Part shown: one piece after another, positions 20,969 to 29,663 of the stretch
Layout of the letters: the number at the start of each line of letters is the position of its first letter
Numbering within the stretch: the stretch's first letter is position 1
From: Vibrio mytili
GTDB lineage: Bacteria > Pseudomonadota > Gammaproteobacteria > Enterobacterales > Vibrionaceae
DNA: 64,000 nt
Assembly: GCF_000830505.1 (NCBI RefSeq)
Contig: NZ_JXOK01000041.1
Span: 43,586 to 107,585 of the forward strand
Reading direction: 5' to 3'
The notes under the pieces: model-generated
Databases searched by the model: none
What the model was told of the DNA's origin: nothing
Seen by the model: only the letters and a program-made list of their open reading frames with translations
Made by a program: the position numbers and the translations under genes

Positions 20969-21450
20969 TCACCGCGTATATTGCAGTAGGCAGTAATTTG
21001 GCAGATCCTGTCAACCAGGCTCAGCAAGCGATAGAAGCGCTCAAAGCATTGCCTGACTCAGAGTTTATTAAAGCGTCTGCGCTCTACAGCAGCACACCAA
21101 TGGGGCCACAAAATCAACCGGATTATATTAATGCGGTGGTGGCGATTCATACTCGTTTAACGCCTATTGCGCTGCTTAATTGCACTCAAGCGATTGAGCA
21201 AGAACAAGGGCGTGTCCGTAAAGATGAGCGTTGGGGTCCAAGAACCTTAGATCTCGACATCATCCTTTATGGCAATGAGGTGATCAATTCCGAGAGGCTG
21301 ATTGTTCCTCATTATGGAATGAAAGAGCGCGAGTTTGTGCTCTACCCTCTTGCGGAAATTGCACCAAGTTTACAACTCCCTGATGGGACAGAGGTCTCTG
21401 AGCTACTGAAACAAGTCGACAGAAATGGCCTCAGAATTTGGCAGTCATAG
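20965..21450 (+). CDS. folK: 2-amino-4-hydroxy-6-hydroxymethyldihydropteridine diphosphokinase
   Basis: HPPK of folate synthesis, 161 residues, transferring pyrophosphate from ATP to the pterin. Recognised by YIAVGSNLADP at the start, PQNQPDYINAV, and the GPRTLDLDIILYG signature with the metal-binding aspartates. The ATG overlaps the pcnB stop as ATGA, a translationally coupled arrangement conserved in relatives. Confidence 0.96.
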   Translation: MITAYIAVGSNLADPVNQAQQAIEALKALPDSEFIKASALYSSTPMGPQNQPDYINAVVAIHTRLTPIALLNCTQAIEQEQGRVRKDERWGPRTLDLDIILYGNEVINSERLIVPHYGMKEREFVLYPLAEIAPSLQLPDGTEVSELLKQVDRNGLRIWQS

Positions 21451-21474
21451 CCAACTCCTAGTAAGGATAAAACA

Positions 21475-22269
21475 ATGAAAAAAATAACCATCAACGACCT
21501 AATTAAGTGGAAGCAAGAAGGTCGTAAATTTGCCACTTCAACCGCTTACGATGCTAGCTTTGCACAGCTTTTTGAAAGCCAAGAGATGCCCGTTCTTCTT
21601 GTCGGTGACTCTCTCGGTATGGTGTTACAAGGGGAAAACGATACCCTGCCCGTCACGGTTGAAGATATTGTGTATCACACTCGCTGTGTGCGTGCGGGAA
21701 GCCCTAACTGCTTATTGATGTCAGATATGCCCTTCATGAGCTATGCCACCCCAGAGCAAGCTTGTGAAAATGCAGCTAAGATCGTGCGTGCTGGTGCGAA
21801 TATGGTCAAAATTGAAGGTGGTGACTGGCTAGTCGATACGGTTAAAATGTTAACAGAACGTGCGGTTCCAGTTTGTGCCCATCTGGGCCTCACCCCACAG
21901 TCTGTCAACATTTTTGGTGGCTATAAAGTGCAGGGGCGTGAGCAAGAAAAAGCAGACCGAATGATCAAAGATGCCATTGCTCTACAAGAAGCGGGTGCAC
22001 AAATTATCTTGCTAGAATGTGTCCCGGCAGAACTTGCAGAACGCATTACTCAAGTTCTCGACGTGCCAGTCATTGGTATCGGTGCGGGTAACGTGACGGA
22101 TGGGCAAATCCTTGTAATGCATGATATGTTCGGCATTTCTGCCAACTACATGCCAAAATTTTCTAAAAACTTTCTTGCTGAAACAGGTGATATGCGTAAA
22201 GCCGTAGCGAAATACATGGAAGATGTCGCTAGCGGTGTATTCCCAGACGACGCACATACCATTGCCTAA
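21475..22269 (+). CDS. panB: 3-methyl-2-oxobutanoate hydroxymethyltransferase
   Basis: First committed enzyme of pantothenate synthesis, making ketopantoate from ketoisovalerate and methylene-tetrahydrofolate. It is 264 residues, family length. Motifs: [11 protein letters not shown], the metal-binding LVGDSLGMV, and GGYKVQGR; the catalytic Glu lies in [21 protein letters not shown] precedes the ATG. panC follows after 12 bases. Confidence 0.97.
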   Translation: MKKITINDLIKWKQEGRKFATSTAYDASFAQLFESQEMPVLLVGDSLGMVLQGENDTLPVTVEDIVYHTRCVRAGSPNCLLMSDMPFMSYATPEQACENAAKIVRAGANMVKIEGGDWLVDTVKMLTERAVPVCAHLGLTPQSVNIFGGYKVQGREQEKADRMIKDAIALQEAGAQIILLECVPAELAERITQVLDVPVIGIGAGNVTDGQILVMHDMFGISANYMPKFSKNFLAETGDMRKAVAKYMEDVASGVFPDDAHTIA

Positions 22270-22281
22270 AAGGATAAACGC

Positions 22282-23190
22282 ATGCAAACTCTCGCGGAAA
22301 TCTCATCGGTTCGTGATCTCGTAAAAACCAATAAGCGCCAAGGTCGCAGCATTGCGTTGGTTCCAACTATGGGTAACCTGCATGAAGGCCACTTAACGCT
22401 TGTGCGCAAGGCCCGTGAATACGCAGATATTGTTGTGGTCAGTATTTTCGTCAACCCAATGCAGTTTGATCGTGCGGACGATTTAGACAACTACCCACGC
22501 ACGCTAGAGGACGATCTGAGTAAACTGAGTGCTGAAGAGGTAGACTGGGTATTTACTCCGACTCCGGAAATGATGTATCCAAAAGGATTAGACAAACAAA
22601 CCTACGTGGATGTACCAGGTTTATCAACGATATTAGAAGGCGCATCGCGCCCGGGTCACTTCCGAGGTGTCACGACCATCGTCAACAAGTTGTTCAATAT
22701 CGTTCAACCAGACTTCGCTTGTTTTGGTGAAAAAGACTTCCAACAACTTGCTATCATCCGCAAAATGGTCGATGACTTAGCCATGGATATTGCCATCATT
22801 GGGGTGCCAACCGTACGTGAAATGGACGGACTAGCAATGAGCTCGCGTAACGGCTTGCTGACGTTGGATGAGCGTCAACGTGCCCCTGTACTGGCGCGCA
22901 CCATGCGTTGGATCAGCAGCGCGATTCGCGGTGGTCGTATCGACTATGCGTCGATTATTGAAGATGCGAGTGATCAACTACGTGCGGCAGATTTACAGCC
23001 GGACGAAATCTTCATCCGTGATGCTCACTCATTACAAGCCATCACGGAAGAAACAACACAAGTCGTGATCTTAATGTCTGCATTCCTAGGAAAAGCACGC
23101 TTAATTGACAACCAAACTGTTGATTTAGCAGCAGAAGCCAAGGAAGAGACTGAATCAAGCGATTCAGAAGACGCGCCCAATGAAGCGTAA
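22282..23190 (+). CDS. panC: Pantothenate synthetase
   Basis: Joins pantoate and beta-alanine using ATP; 302 residues. The HIGH-like motif is in [14 protein letters not shown] (near residue 30) and the KMSKS-like element is in MSSRNGLL. The C-terminus carries an extra acidic stretch ([16 protein letters not shown]) beyond the usual ~283-residue enzyme, probably an unstructured tail. Ribosome site AAAAGGATAAACGC. The last gene before a strong bidirectional terminator; panD is not in the window. Confidence 0.96.
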   Translation: MQTLAEISSVRDLVKTNKRQGRSIALVPTMGNLHEGHLTLVRKAREYADIVVVSIFVNPMQFDRADDLDNYPRTLEDDLSKLSAEEVDWVFTPTPEMMYPKGLDKQTYVDVPGLSTILEGASRPGHFRGVTTIVNKLFNIVQPDFACFGEKDFQQLAIIRKMVDDLAMDIAIIGVPTVREMDGLAMSSRNGLLTLDERQRAPVLARTMRWISSAIRGGRIDYASIIEDASDQLRAADLQPDEIFIRDAHSLQAITEETTQVVILMSAFLGKARLIDNQTVDLAAEAKEETESSDSEDAPNEA

Positions 23191-23204
23191 TTTAGGGTAG
23201 CATT

Positions 23205-23233
23205 AAAAAGGTCGACACGAAGTCGACCTTTTT
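23205..23233. terminator. Bidirectional terminator between panC and the ABC permease
   Basis: AAAAAGGTCGAC and GTCGACCTTTTT form a 12-pair stem with a 5-base loop. Flanking A and T runs serve both converging transcripts. Confidence 0.88.
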
Positions 23234-23265
23234 ACTTTTTAAGGAAGCGTTTTAACAAACATACG

Positions 23266-24036
23266 TTACGAACGCAGTCCAATGCCCTTGGTCACCAAAT
23301 AATGTGCCAGTGCATAGAGTCCCAAAACAAATACGAATAGAACACTAAAAGAAGTCACAATACCGACATCAGACACACCAAGAAATCCGTAGCGGAATGC
23401 GTTGACCATATAAACAATCGGATTCACTTTCGACACGCCCTGCCAAAACTCTGGAAGTAAACTGATGGAGTAAAACACCCCTCCTAAGTACGTCAGTGGT
23501 GTTAACACAAACGTCGGAATAATCGAGATATCATCAAACGTCTTCGCGTATACGGCATTAATTAGTCCCCCCAGAGCAAACACCACCGATGTCATGAATA
23601 CTGTGGCAACAATGATACCCCAGTGCTCAACTTGCAGATCGACAAACAACAAAGAGACACAAGTCACCAATGCGCCTACCAGCAAACCTCGAGTCACACC
23701 GCCCATCACATAGCCTGCGATAATCACGTAATTCGGAACAGGTGCTACCAAAAGCTCTTCGATGTTTTTTTGCAACTTGGCACTAAAAAAGGAAGACGCG
23801 ACATTGGAATAAGAGTTGGTGATCACCGACATCATGATCAAGCCCGGTACAATATATTCCATATAGCTAAAACCGTTCATTTCACCAATTCGGGAACCAA
23901 TCAAGTTACCAAAAATAATGAAATACAGAGTCATCGTTATCGCAGGTGGCACTAAGGTTTGTACCCAAATTCGAGTAAAACGATTGATTTCTTTACCCAA
24001 TAAACTGCGAAATGCAGTCCAATATAATTGGTACAT
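23266..24036 (-). CDS. yadH: ABC-2 type transporter permease, YadH-like
   Basis: A 256-residue inner-membrane protein with about six membrane segments and the ABC-2 family signature region (NPIVYMVNAFRYGFLG near residue 215). It starts directly after the stop of the ATPase gene (TAA then ATG with no gap), so the two are translated together. The same pair, yadG-yadH, lies near can and hpt in E. coli. The substrate is not known; export is inferred from the ABC-2 class. Confidence 0.9.
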   Translation of the reverse strand: MYQLYWTAFRSLLGKEINRFTRIWVQTLVPPAITMTLYFIIFGNLIGSRIGEMNGFSYMEYIVPGLIMMSVITNSYSNVASSFFSAKLQKNIEELLVAPVPNYVIIAGYVMGGVTRGLLVGALVTCVSLLFVDLQVEHWGIIVATVFMTSVVFALGGLINAVYAKTFDDISIIPTFVLTPLTYLGGVFYSISLLPEFWQGVSKVNPIVYMVNAFRYGFLGVSDVGIVTSFSVLFVFVLGLYALAHYLVTKGIGLRS

Positions 24037-24954
24037 TTACTTACTCCCTTCTCTCACGATACTGACAAACAGCTCTTCCAAACGGTTGGCTTTGTTGCGC
24101 ATCGACAACACTTTAACCCCCTGCTCAGTAAGCTGAGTAAAGACGGAATTCAACCCTTGGCTCTTCTCCAGCTCAATCTCAAGCGAACCTTCCAACCAAC
24201 TTTGGCGATTCACACCAGTCAGTTCAGGGACTTCGCCATCACACTCAACATCAAGAATAAACGTCTCAACACTCAACTTGCCAAGTAACGCTTTCATTGT
24301 GGTATTTTCAATCAGCTCACCGTGATTGATGATACCGATATTGCGGCACAGCATTTCAGCTTCTTCCAAGTAGTGCGTGGTCAGAATAATGGTAATGCCC
24401 TGTTGCTGATTAATCTCTTTTAGGAAATCCCACATTGAGCGGCGCAGTTCTATATCTACCCCCGCCGTTGGCTCATCGAGGATCAGTAACTTAGGCTCAT
24501 GCATCAAGGCTCGGGCGATCATCAAGCGACGCTTCATGCCCCCCGATAAGTTACGTGCGCGCTCCTGGCGCTTCTCCCACAAATCTAGCTTCTTCAGGTA
24601 CTTTTCTGCTCGTTCTTTGGCTAAACTTTTTGATACGCCGTAATAGCCGGCTTGTTGCATCACAATCTGTTCAACGGTTTCAAACTGATTGAAGTTGAAC
24701 TCTTGTGGTACTAGACCTAAGTGCTGTTTCGCTAATTCAAGATCAGTATCAATATTGTATCCAAAAACCTTAACGGTTCCGGAAGTCTTATTAACTAGCG
24801 AAGCGATAATCCCTATAGTGGTGGATTTTCCCGCTCCGTTTGGACCAAGAAGTGCGTAAAAGTCGCCTTTTTTAACTTGCAGGCTGATACCTTTTAACGC
24901 CTCAAAGCCGCCAGCGTACGTCTTGCGTAGCTGATCAATTTCTAATGCGTACAT
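24037..24954 (-). CDS. yadG: ABC transporter ATP-binding protein, YadG-like
   Basis: A 305-residue ATPase: Walker A GPNGAGKST, Q-loop VPQEFNFNQ, signature LSGGMKRR, Walker B LLILDEP, and the switch histidine in LTTHYLEEAE. The C-terminal ~80 residues are the regulatory extension seen in ABC-2 exporters. Pairs with the permease immediately downstream. A 232-base region separates it from the upstream SulP gene. Confidence 0.9.
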   Translation of the reverse strand: MYALEIDQLRKTYAGGFEALKGISLQVKKGDFYALLGPNGAGKSTTIGIIASLVNKTSGTVKVFGYNIDTDLELAKQHLGLVPQEFNFNQFETVEQIVMQQAGYYGVSKSLAKERAEKYLKKLDLWEKRQERARNLSGGMKRRLMIARALMHEPKLLILDEPTAGVDIELRRSMWDFLKEINQQQGITIILTTHYLEEAEMLCRNIGIINHGELIENTTMKALLGKLSVETFILDVECDGEVPELTGVNRQSWLEGSLEIELEKSQGLNSVFTQLTEQGVKVLSMRNKANRLEELFVSIVREGSK

Positions 24955-25164
24955 GCGTAATGGTTGCCGTCTGTTGATGAATGGAGAGTAACAATACTGA
25001 TGAGGGAGTGCTGTGTTCTATAACGCCCCATGAGTATTGGACTGAAGTCGCATTAGTTTATCGTTGAATAACGATGATTACAATCAAACCTGACCGTCAT
25101 ATTAGAAATACAACGACCAGGAGAGTTTCATTCGCTTGATCTGCTAGTAGTGAGATAATTGCTT

Positions 25165-25200
25165 ATACCATATATGGTATTACCACTTAGGCGGTAATAC
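25165..25200. repeat. Nested palindromes at the end of the sulP gene
   Basis: ATACCATATATGGTAT (25165-25180) is a perfect 16-base palindrome. It overlaps a second inverted repeat, GTATTACC (25177-25184) with GGTAATAC (25193-25200), which spans the sulP stop codon at 25187-25189. The two stems share bases and so would be mutually exclusive. No T run follows, so it is not a classical terminator. Confidence 0.6.
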
Positions 25201-26857
25201 GCTGGTATTGATTGGATTCAACATACTTCACCGCCGAATTCAGAGCCTCATAACGGAATTGATAAATGTTGGCGTCAGGTACCAAATCAATGACGTGAAA
25301 CTTTTCCAACTGTTCACGCGTTCGCTGATTTGGGCACAGCAAATACACCTGACATTTCGCGTCCAACGCATCTTTGATCGCATTTTCTAGTGCCAAGCCG
25401 ACGGTCACATCGATCATAGGAACATCGGTCAGATCGAGAATCATTACCTCGTAATCAGAAATGCTGGAATGCTGACGAGAAATCGCTTTGGACACACTGA
25501 ATATCATGGGACCAGAAAGGTAGAAAAATAGTACCTTGCCATTCGCTTGATCTAACAACCCTCTTTCACTGTCGGTTAGCGGTACATCATCTTCATCAGC
25601 ATCACTGATGGCCTTGACTTGACGAGCTTGTTCCCGACTTAAACGTTCAATGATAATAATATTAGAAATGAAGACCCCTAACCCGACGGCGACAATCAGA
25701 TCGACAAACACCGTGAGCAACATGACACCATACATGATTGCCATACCAGAAAAGCTGACTTTGTGGGCACGTTGAATAAAGCTCCAGTCAAGGATATTAA
25801 AACCAACGTAGACGGCAATTCCCGCCAAAACCGCCATTGGAATAGGTTCGGTCAAACCACCAGCGACAAGCACAACCAACGCCAGCATCAATGCACGGAC
25901 AACCCCAGACAACGGCGAACGCGCACCAACTTGGATATTAGTCACCGTCCCCATAGTTGCACCGGCACCAGGTAACGCGCCAAACAAACCAGAAATCATA
26001 TTCGCCAACCCCTGACCTCTTAGCTCTTTATCAGAATCGTGTTCTTTCCGCGTTAATGAATCCCCAATCACGGCTGTGAGCAATGTATCGATACAACCTA
26101 AAGTCCCCAGTACCAGCGCATCAATAACCATTTCGACAAATATTTCTGGGTTTATCTGTGGCGCGACTAACGAAGGTAATCCAGCCGGAATTTCACCGAT
26201 GCGACGAATGTCATCAGCATCAAAAACCATCACCGACAACAAAGTCACCACCACCAGAGCGACTAATTGTGCAGGGACGTATTTACGATATTGCTTCGGG
26301 AAGAAAAACAGAATCCCTAGCGTCAGTAAGCCTAAAAACAACTCACTGAAGTGTAAGTTAGAAATGGTCTCTGGGAGCGCGGACAACGTCCCTAGAACGC
26401 CACCAGAAGGGGCCGCGTGTCCCAACAAGGGAGATAGCTGAAGAATAATAAGGATGACACCAATTCCGGACATAAATCCAGAGATAACGCTATAGGGCAT
26501 TAAAGTGACGTATTTTCCTAGCTTCAAAGTACCGAGTAAAATCTGGAAAGCCCCCGCCATCATTACCACGGTAAATGACATGGCCATACCGCTCTCGGGG
26601 TACTTAGCCATCATACTGGTCAATACAGCCGTCATGATCACCGTCATTGGTCCGGTAGGTTCAGATATTAGCGTATTTGATCCACCAAACAACGACGCAA
26701 AAAAACCGACCATGATAGCGCCCCACAGACCAGCTTCAGCGCCTGCGCCTGAGGCCACACCAAAGGCCAAAGCCAAAGGAAGAGATATTATGGCCGTCGT
26801 AACGCCTCCAAATATATCCCCTTTCAGATTAATATGATCAAAACGACTACCGAACAA
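25187..26857 (-). CDS. SulP family anion transporter with STAS domain
   Basis: A 556-residue SulP/SLC26-type inner-membrane transporter. The first ~410 residues form the membrane domain, with ISLPLALAFGVASGAG near the start and FGALPGAGATMGTVTN in the core; a cytoplasmic STAS domain follows (about 440-540, with VMILDLTDVPMIDVT). The family carries sulfate, bicarbonate or dicarboxylates. Its divergent partner is a beta carbonic anhydrase, which favours bicarbonate (BicA/DauA-like) over sulfate, but this is inference. Start ATG at 26857. Confidence 0.88.
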   Translation of the reverse strand: MFGSRFDHINLKGDIFGGVTTAIISLPLALAFGVASGAGAEAGLWGAIMVGFFASLFGGSNTLISEPTGPMTVIMTAVLTSMMAKYPESGMAMSFTVVMMAGAFQILLGTLKLGKYVTLMPYSVISGFMSGIGVILIILQLSPLLGHAAPSGGVLGTLSALPETISNLHFSELFLGLLTLGILFFFPKQYRKYVPAQLVALVVVTLLSVMVFDADDIRRIGEIPAGLPSLVAPQINPEIFVEMVIDALVLGTLGCIDTLLTAVIGDSLTRKEHDSDKELRGQGLANMISGLFGALPGAGATMGTVTNIQVGARSPLSGVVRALMLALVVLVAGGLTEPIPMAVLAGIAVYVGFNILDWSFIQRAHKVSFSGMAIMYGVMLLTVFVDLIVAVGLGVFISNIIIIERLSREQARQVKAISDADEDDVPLTDSERGLLDQANGKVLFFYLSGPMIFSVSKAISRQHSSISDYEVMILDLTDVPMIDVTVGLALENAIKDALDAKCQVYLLCPNQRTREQLEKFHVIDLVPDANIYQFRYEALNSAVKYVESNQYQRITA

Positions 26858-27129
26858 TGTTGCTCTCCCTGCATGAGTAAAAAAGTAAAAACAAAATTGT
26901 TAATACTCTAACCTGAGATGTTAAAAATTAAACCTTAAATACAGTAAGTCTTACTGCATATCAGCCAGCAATTGGGTCAATTGTACGAACTTCAAAGAAA
27001 AAACAAGTCAGATGAGTACGTTCTGACGCATATTTAACGAGCTCGAAATTGTAACATTGTGTATAGTTATGACATGGTGAGCTTGAATGTTTGCAGTGAT
27101 TTTGTTCTTGAAGGGAAGTAGTTTGCAAA

Positions 27130-27798
27130 ATGCCGGAAATTAAACAATTATTTGAAAATAATTCGAAATGGTCAGAAGAAATCAAATCCGACCGTCCCGA
27201 ATACTTCACCAAGCTCGCGCAAGGGCAAAAACCAGACTTTCTATGGATTGGATGTTCCGATAGTCGTGTGCCTGCAGAAAGACTAACTGGGCTTTTTTCA
27301 GGAGAGTTATTTGTCCATCGTAACGTCGCTAACCAGGTCATCCACACCGATCTTAACTGCTTATCAGTGGTGCAGTACGCGGTGGATGTGCTCAAAGTAA
27401 AACACATTATTGTTTGTGGACACTACGGTTGTGGTGGTGTGAATGCTGCAATCGACAACCCTCAACTAGGACTGATTAACAACTGGTTACTGCACATCCG
27501 GGATATCTATTTTAAATACCGCACCTACTTGGACGAGATGCCATTAGTCGATCGCGCCGATAAACTCGGTGAACTGAATGTCGCGGAACAAGTGTACAAT
27601 CTCGGCAACTCAACCATAATGCAAGGTGCATGGGAACGTGGACAAGACGTTGAAGTGCATGGTGTCGTTTACGGAATTGAAGATGGCCGTTTAGAATACC
27701 TTGGTATACGTTCGAACTCTAAAGACACCGTTGAAGAGTCCCATAAAGAAGCGCTAACCAGTATTTTAAACCCTGAATACAAGCTTTTGTGTCGTTAA
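27130..27798 (+). CDS. can: Beta class carbonic anhydrase
   Basis: Zinc enzyme (222 residues) that hydrates CO2 to bicarbonate for anabolic carboxylations. Zinc ligands are visible: Cys42 and Asp44 in GCSDSR, His98 and Cys101 in CGHYGCGG, the same numbering as E. coli Can. Arg46 pairs with Asp44, which is typical of the type II allosteric beta enzymes. The gene is divergent from the SulP transporter with a 272-base shared upstream region. GAAGGGAAG lies about 10 bases before the ATG. Confidence 0.97.
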   Translation: MPEIKQLFENNSKWSEEIKSDRPEYFTKLAQGQKPDFLWIGCSDSRVPAERLTGLFSGELFVHRNVANQVIHTDLNCLSVVQYAVDVLKVKHIIVCGHYGCGGVNAAIDNPQLGLINNWLLHIRDIYFKYRTYLDEMPLVDRADKLGELNVAEQVYNLGNSTIMQGAWERGQDVEVHGVVYGIEDGRLEYLGIRSNSKDTVEESHKEALTSILNPEYKLLCR

Positions 27799-27822
27799 TT
27801 AATGTCACCATTGCTTCAACAA

Positions 27823-27850
27823 AAAACGCCCATTTTTAAATGGGCGTTTT
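27823..27850. terminator. Bidirectional terminator between can and hpt
   Basis: AAAACGCCCATTT and AAATGGGCGTTTT form a 13-pair stem around TT, with A and T runs on both sides. It serves both converging genes. Confidence 0.88.
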
Positions 27851-27874
27851 TATCACTCTAACTTTAATGAGTCA

Positions 27875-28405
27875 TTACTCTTGAGGGACGACTTTACCGA
27901 TGAACGGTAAATGACGGTATTTCTGAGCATAGTCAATACCAACACCGACAACAAACTCATCTGGAATTTCAAAACCGATCCAATCCACAGGCACATTGAC
28001 TTCGCGTCGAGATGGTTTATCCAGCAACGTACAAATGGCGATAGACTTAGGCTCACGTAATGACAAAATTTCACGAATTTTGTTCAGAGTATTCCCCGTA
28101 TCGATAATATCTTCAACCAGCAGTATATCTTTACCTTTAATGTCATCATCTAAATCTTTCAGGATACGAACATCACGCGAACTTTCCATCGTATTGCCGT
28201 AGCTAGATGCGGTCATAAAATCCACTTGGTGAGTCAGTTCAATAGCACGAGCTAAGTCGGCCATAAATACAAATGAACCACGCAGCAATCCGACTAAAAC
28301 AAGGTCTTCACTGCCTTGATAGCGTTCTGTAATTTGCTTACCCAATTCACGAACTCGTTCCTGAACTTCTTGCTCAGAAATCATGACTTCTACTGTATGT
28401 TTCAT
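27875..28405 (-). CDS. hpt: Hypoxanthine phosphoribosyltransferase
   Basis: Purine salvage enzyme converting hypoxanthine to IMP with PRPP. I start at the ATG at 28405 ([14 protein letters not shown]), giving 176 residues as in E. coli; an in-frame ATG at 28438 adds 11 atypical residues. The PRPP-binding loop is [11 protein letters not shown], with FMTASSYGN and [14 protein letters not shown] also conserved. Divergent from the luxR-family regulator. Confidence 0.95.
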   Translation of the reverse strand: MKHTVEVMISEQEVQERVRELGKQITERYQGSEDLVLVGLLRGSFVFMADLARAIELTHQVDFMTASSYGNTMESSRDVRILKDLDDDIKGKDILLVEDIIDTGNTLNKIREILSLREPKSIAICTLLDKPSRREVNVPVDWIGFEIPDEFVVGVGIDYAQKYRHLPFIGKVVPQE

Positions 28406-28643
28406 ACTGTACTCATTTAATTTTGTGGGTTGAGGCAAGTCGTACTCAAACGATTACCTAATTTTACGGCCTGTAGTGTACCACCCTGCTAATAGGGTTA
28501 AAAGTCGGATGCTGTTGCATCCAATATTGGATCTTCGTCGAGATTTACCTATCTCGGAATAAACGTAAGACTGATAATGACATAACTGTCTATAAACCCG
28601 AGAACAGCTGTTGACCTCAATGATATGCACCAGTACACTCATT

Positions 28644-28679
28644 ATTGCGACACGCATGTCTTCAACATTGCGACACGCA
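28644..28679. repeat. 13-base direct repeat upstream of the luxR-family gene
   Basis: ATTGCGACACGCA occurs exactly twice, at 28644-28656 and 28667-28679, 23 bases start to start (about two helical turns). It lies just upstream of the presumed promoter, an arrangement expected for paired protein binding. The binding protein is unknown. Confidence 0.6.
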
Positions 28680-28721
28680 ACTATAAAAATAAATTAGGGG
28701 AAAATCCCCAACATAACTCAA

Positions 28722-28730
28722 TTGGCAAGG
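28722..28730 (+). promoter_or_regulatory. Possible Qrr small-RNA pairing site in the luxR-family leader
   Basis: TTGGCAAGG differs by one base from TTGGCTAGG, the complement of the conserved Qrr core CCUAGCCAA as I recall it. It overlaps the AAGGAAA ribosome-binding sequence of the gene, so pairing would block translation as known for hapR and luxR. The Qrr sequence of this organism is not in the window. Confidence 0.45.
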
Positions 28731-28740
28731 AAAATTAATT

Positions 28741-29364
28741 ATGGACTCAATTGCAAAGAGACCCAGAACTAGGCTGTCCCCAATAAAACGCAAGCAACAG
28801 CTAATGGAAATCTCATTAGAAGTTTTTGCTCGTCGTGGTATTGGCCGCGGAGGTCACGCAGATATCGCTGAAATCGCGCAAGTATCTGTTGCTACTGTAT
28901 TCAACTATTTCCCTACTCGAGAAGATTTAGTCGATGAAGTGTTGAACCACGTCGTACGTCAGTTTTCGAACTTTTTGTCAGATAATATCGATTTAGACTT
29001 AGGCGCCCGAGAAAATATCTCCAACATAACTAATGCGATGCTCGACCTGGTTAAGCAGGATTGCTCTTGGTTGAAAGTATGGTTTGAATGGAGCGCTTCG
29101 ACTCGTGATGAAGTATGGCCACTGTTTGTTTCAACAAACCATACTAATCAACTGCTGATCAAGAACATGTTTATCAAAGCCATTGAAGCAGGCGAAGTGT
29201 GCGATCAACACGATCCTGAACACTTGACCAACCTGTTCCACGGTATTTGTTACTCGTTGTTCGTTCAAGCAAACCGCTTTAAAGGTGAAAAAAGTGAAGC
29301 TGAACTTAAAACACTCACCAATTCATATCTGAATATGCTGTGTATTTACCGAGGTGAAAACTAG
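28741..29364 (+). CDS. luxR: Quorum-sensing master regulator, LuxR/HapR/OpaR/SmcR family
   Basis: TetR-type regulator of 207 residues, the high-cell-density master regulator of vibrios that controls biofilm, proteases and other group behaviours. The N-terminal DNA-binding domain is almost invariant: KRPRTRLSPIKRKQQLMEIS, then HADIAEIAQVSVATVFNYFP as the helix-turn-helix. The C-terminal ligand-pocket and dimer domain is less conserved (residues 95-207), with WFEWSASTRDEVWPLF retained. Neighbour hpt is the same as for hapR in V. cholerae. The naming differs by species (hapR, opaR, smcR, vanT). Expression is probably limited by Qrr RNAs at low density. Confidence 0.96.
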   Translation: MDSIAKRPRTRLSPIKRKQQLMEISLEVFARRGIGRGGHADIAEIAQVSVATVFNYFPTREDLVDEVLNHVVRQFSNFLSDNIDLDLGARENISNITNAMLDLVKQDCSWLKVWFEWSASTRDEVWPLFVSTNHTNQLLIKNMFIKAIEAGEVCDQHDPEHLTNLFHGICYSLFVQANRFKGEKSEAELKTLTNSYLNMLCIYRGEN

Positions 29365-29409
29365 GACTCACTCTAGTTAATCTGACCTCACCGGTTTATA
29401 AGAAATGAC

Positions 29410-29436
29410 AACGCCCACCATTTGGTGGGCGTTTTA
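29410..29436 (+). terminator. Terminator after the luxR-family gene
   Basis: ACGCCCACCA and TGGTGGGCGT form a 10-pair stem with a two-base loop, followed by TTTTA. The palindromic repeat copy 2 starts directly after it. Confidence 0.88.
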
Positions 29437-29596
29437 TACCAATCACAGTAAATAAGTGATCAGAAATAGCGTAGGAAAAATGCTTGAGAACAAGACGCAA
29501 TTTTTCGGTAAGTAGTTATTCTACAATCAAAAATTGCAATGAAGTTATCGAGTGTTTTAACAAGCTAGAATGACCAGTTATTTACGACGATTGGTA
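29437..29596. repeat. Palindromic element, copy 2 (160 bases)
   Basis: Nearly identical to copy 1 at 6671-6830 and the same length. It has inverted ends TACCAATC...GATTGGTA with GTAAATAA/TTATTTAC just inside. It sits between the luxR-family terminator and the lpd terminator, in a spacer between convergent genes. Confidence 0.88.
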
Positions 29597-29611
29597 TTAG
29601 TAGCAGTAAAC

Positions 29612-29641
29612 AAAAAAACCGCTGAATGCTCAGCGGTTTTT
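29612..29641 (-). terminator. Terminator after lpd
   Basis: AAAAACCGCTGA and TCAGCGGTTTTT form a 12-pair stem with a 4-base loop; the A run on the left becomes a U tract for the minus-strand pdh operon. Confidence 0.85.
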
Positions 29642-29663
29642 AGTAATAAATCAGTAAGAAAGA

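Larger units (their letters stand above)
28406..28740. other. Gene-free control region between hpt and the luxR-family regulator
   Basis: 335 bases with no credible gene. It holds the hpt upstream region, a 13-base direct repeat (28644-28656 and 28667-28679), a GGGG/CCCC leader hairpin (28697-28709) and a possible small-RNA pairing site over the regulator's ribosome site (28722-28730). A possible -10 TATAAA lies at about 28683. Confidence 0.6.
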
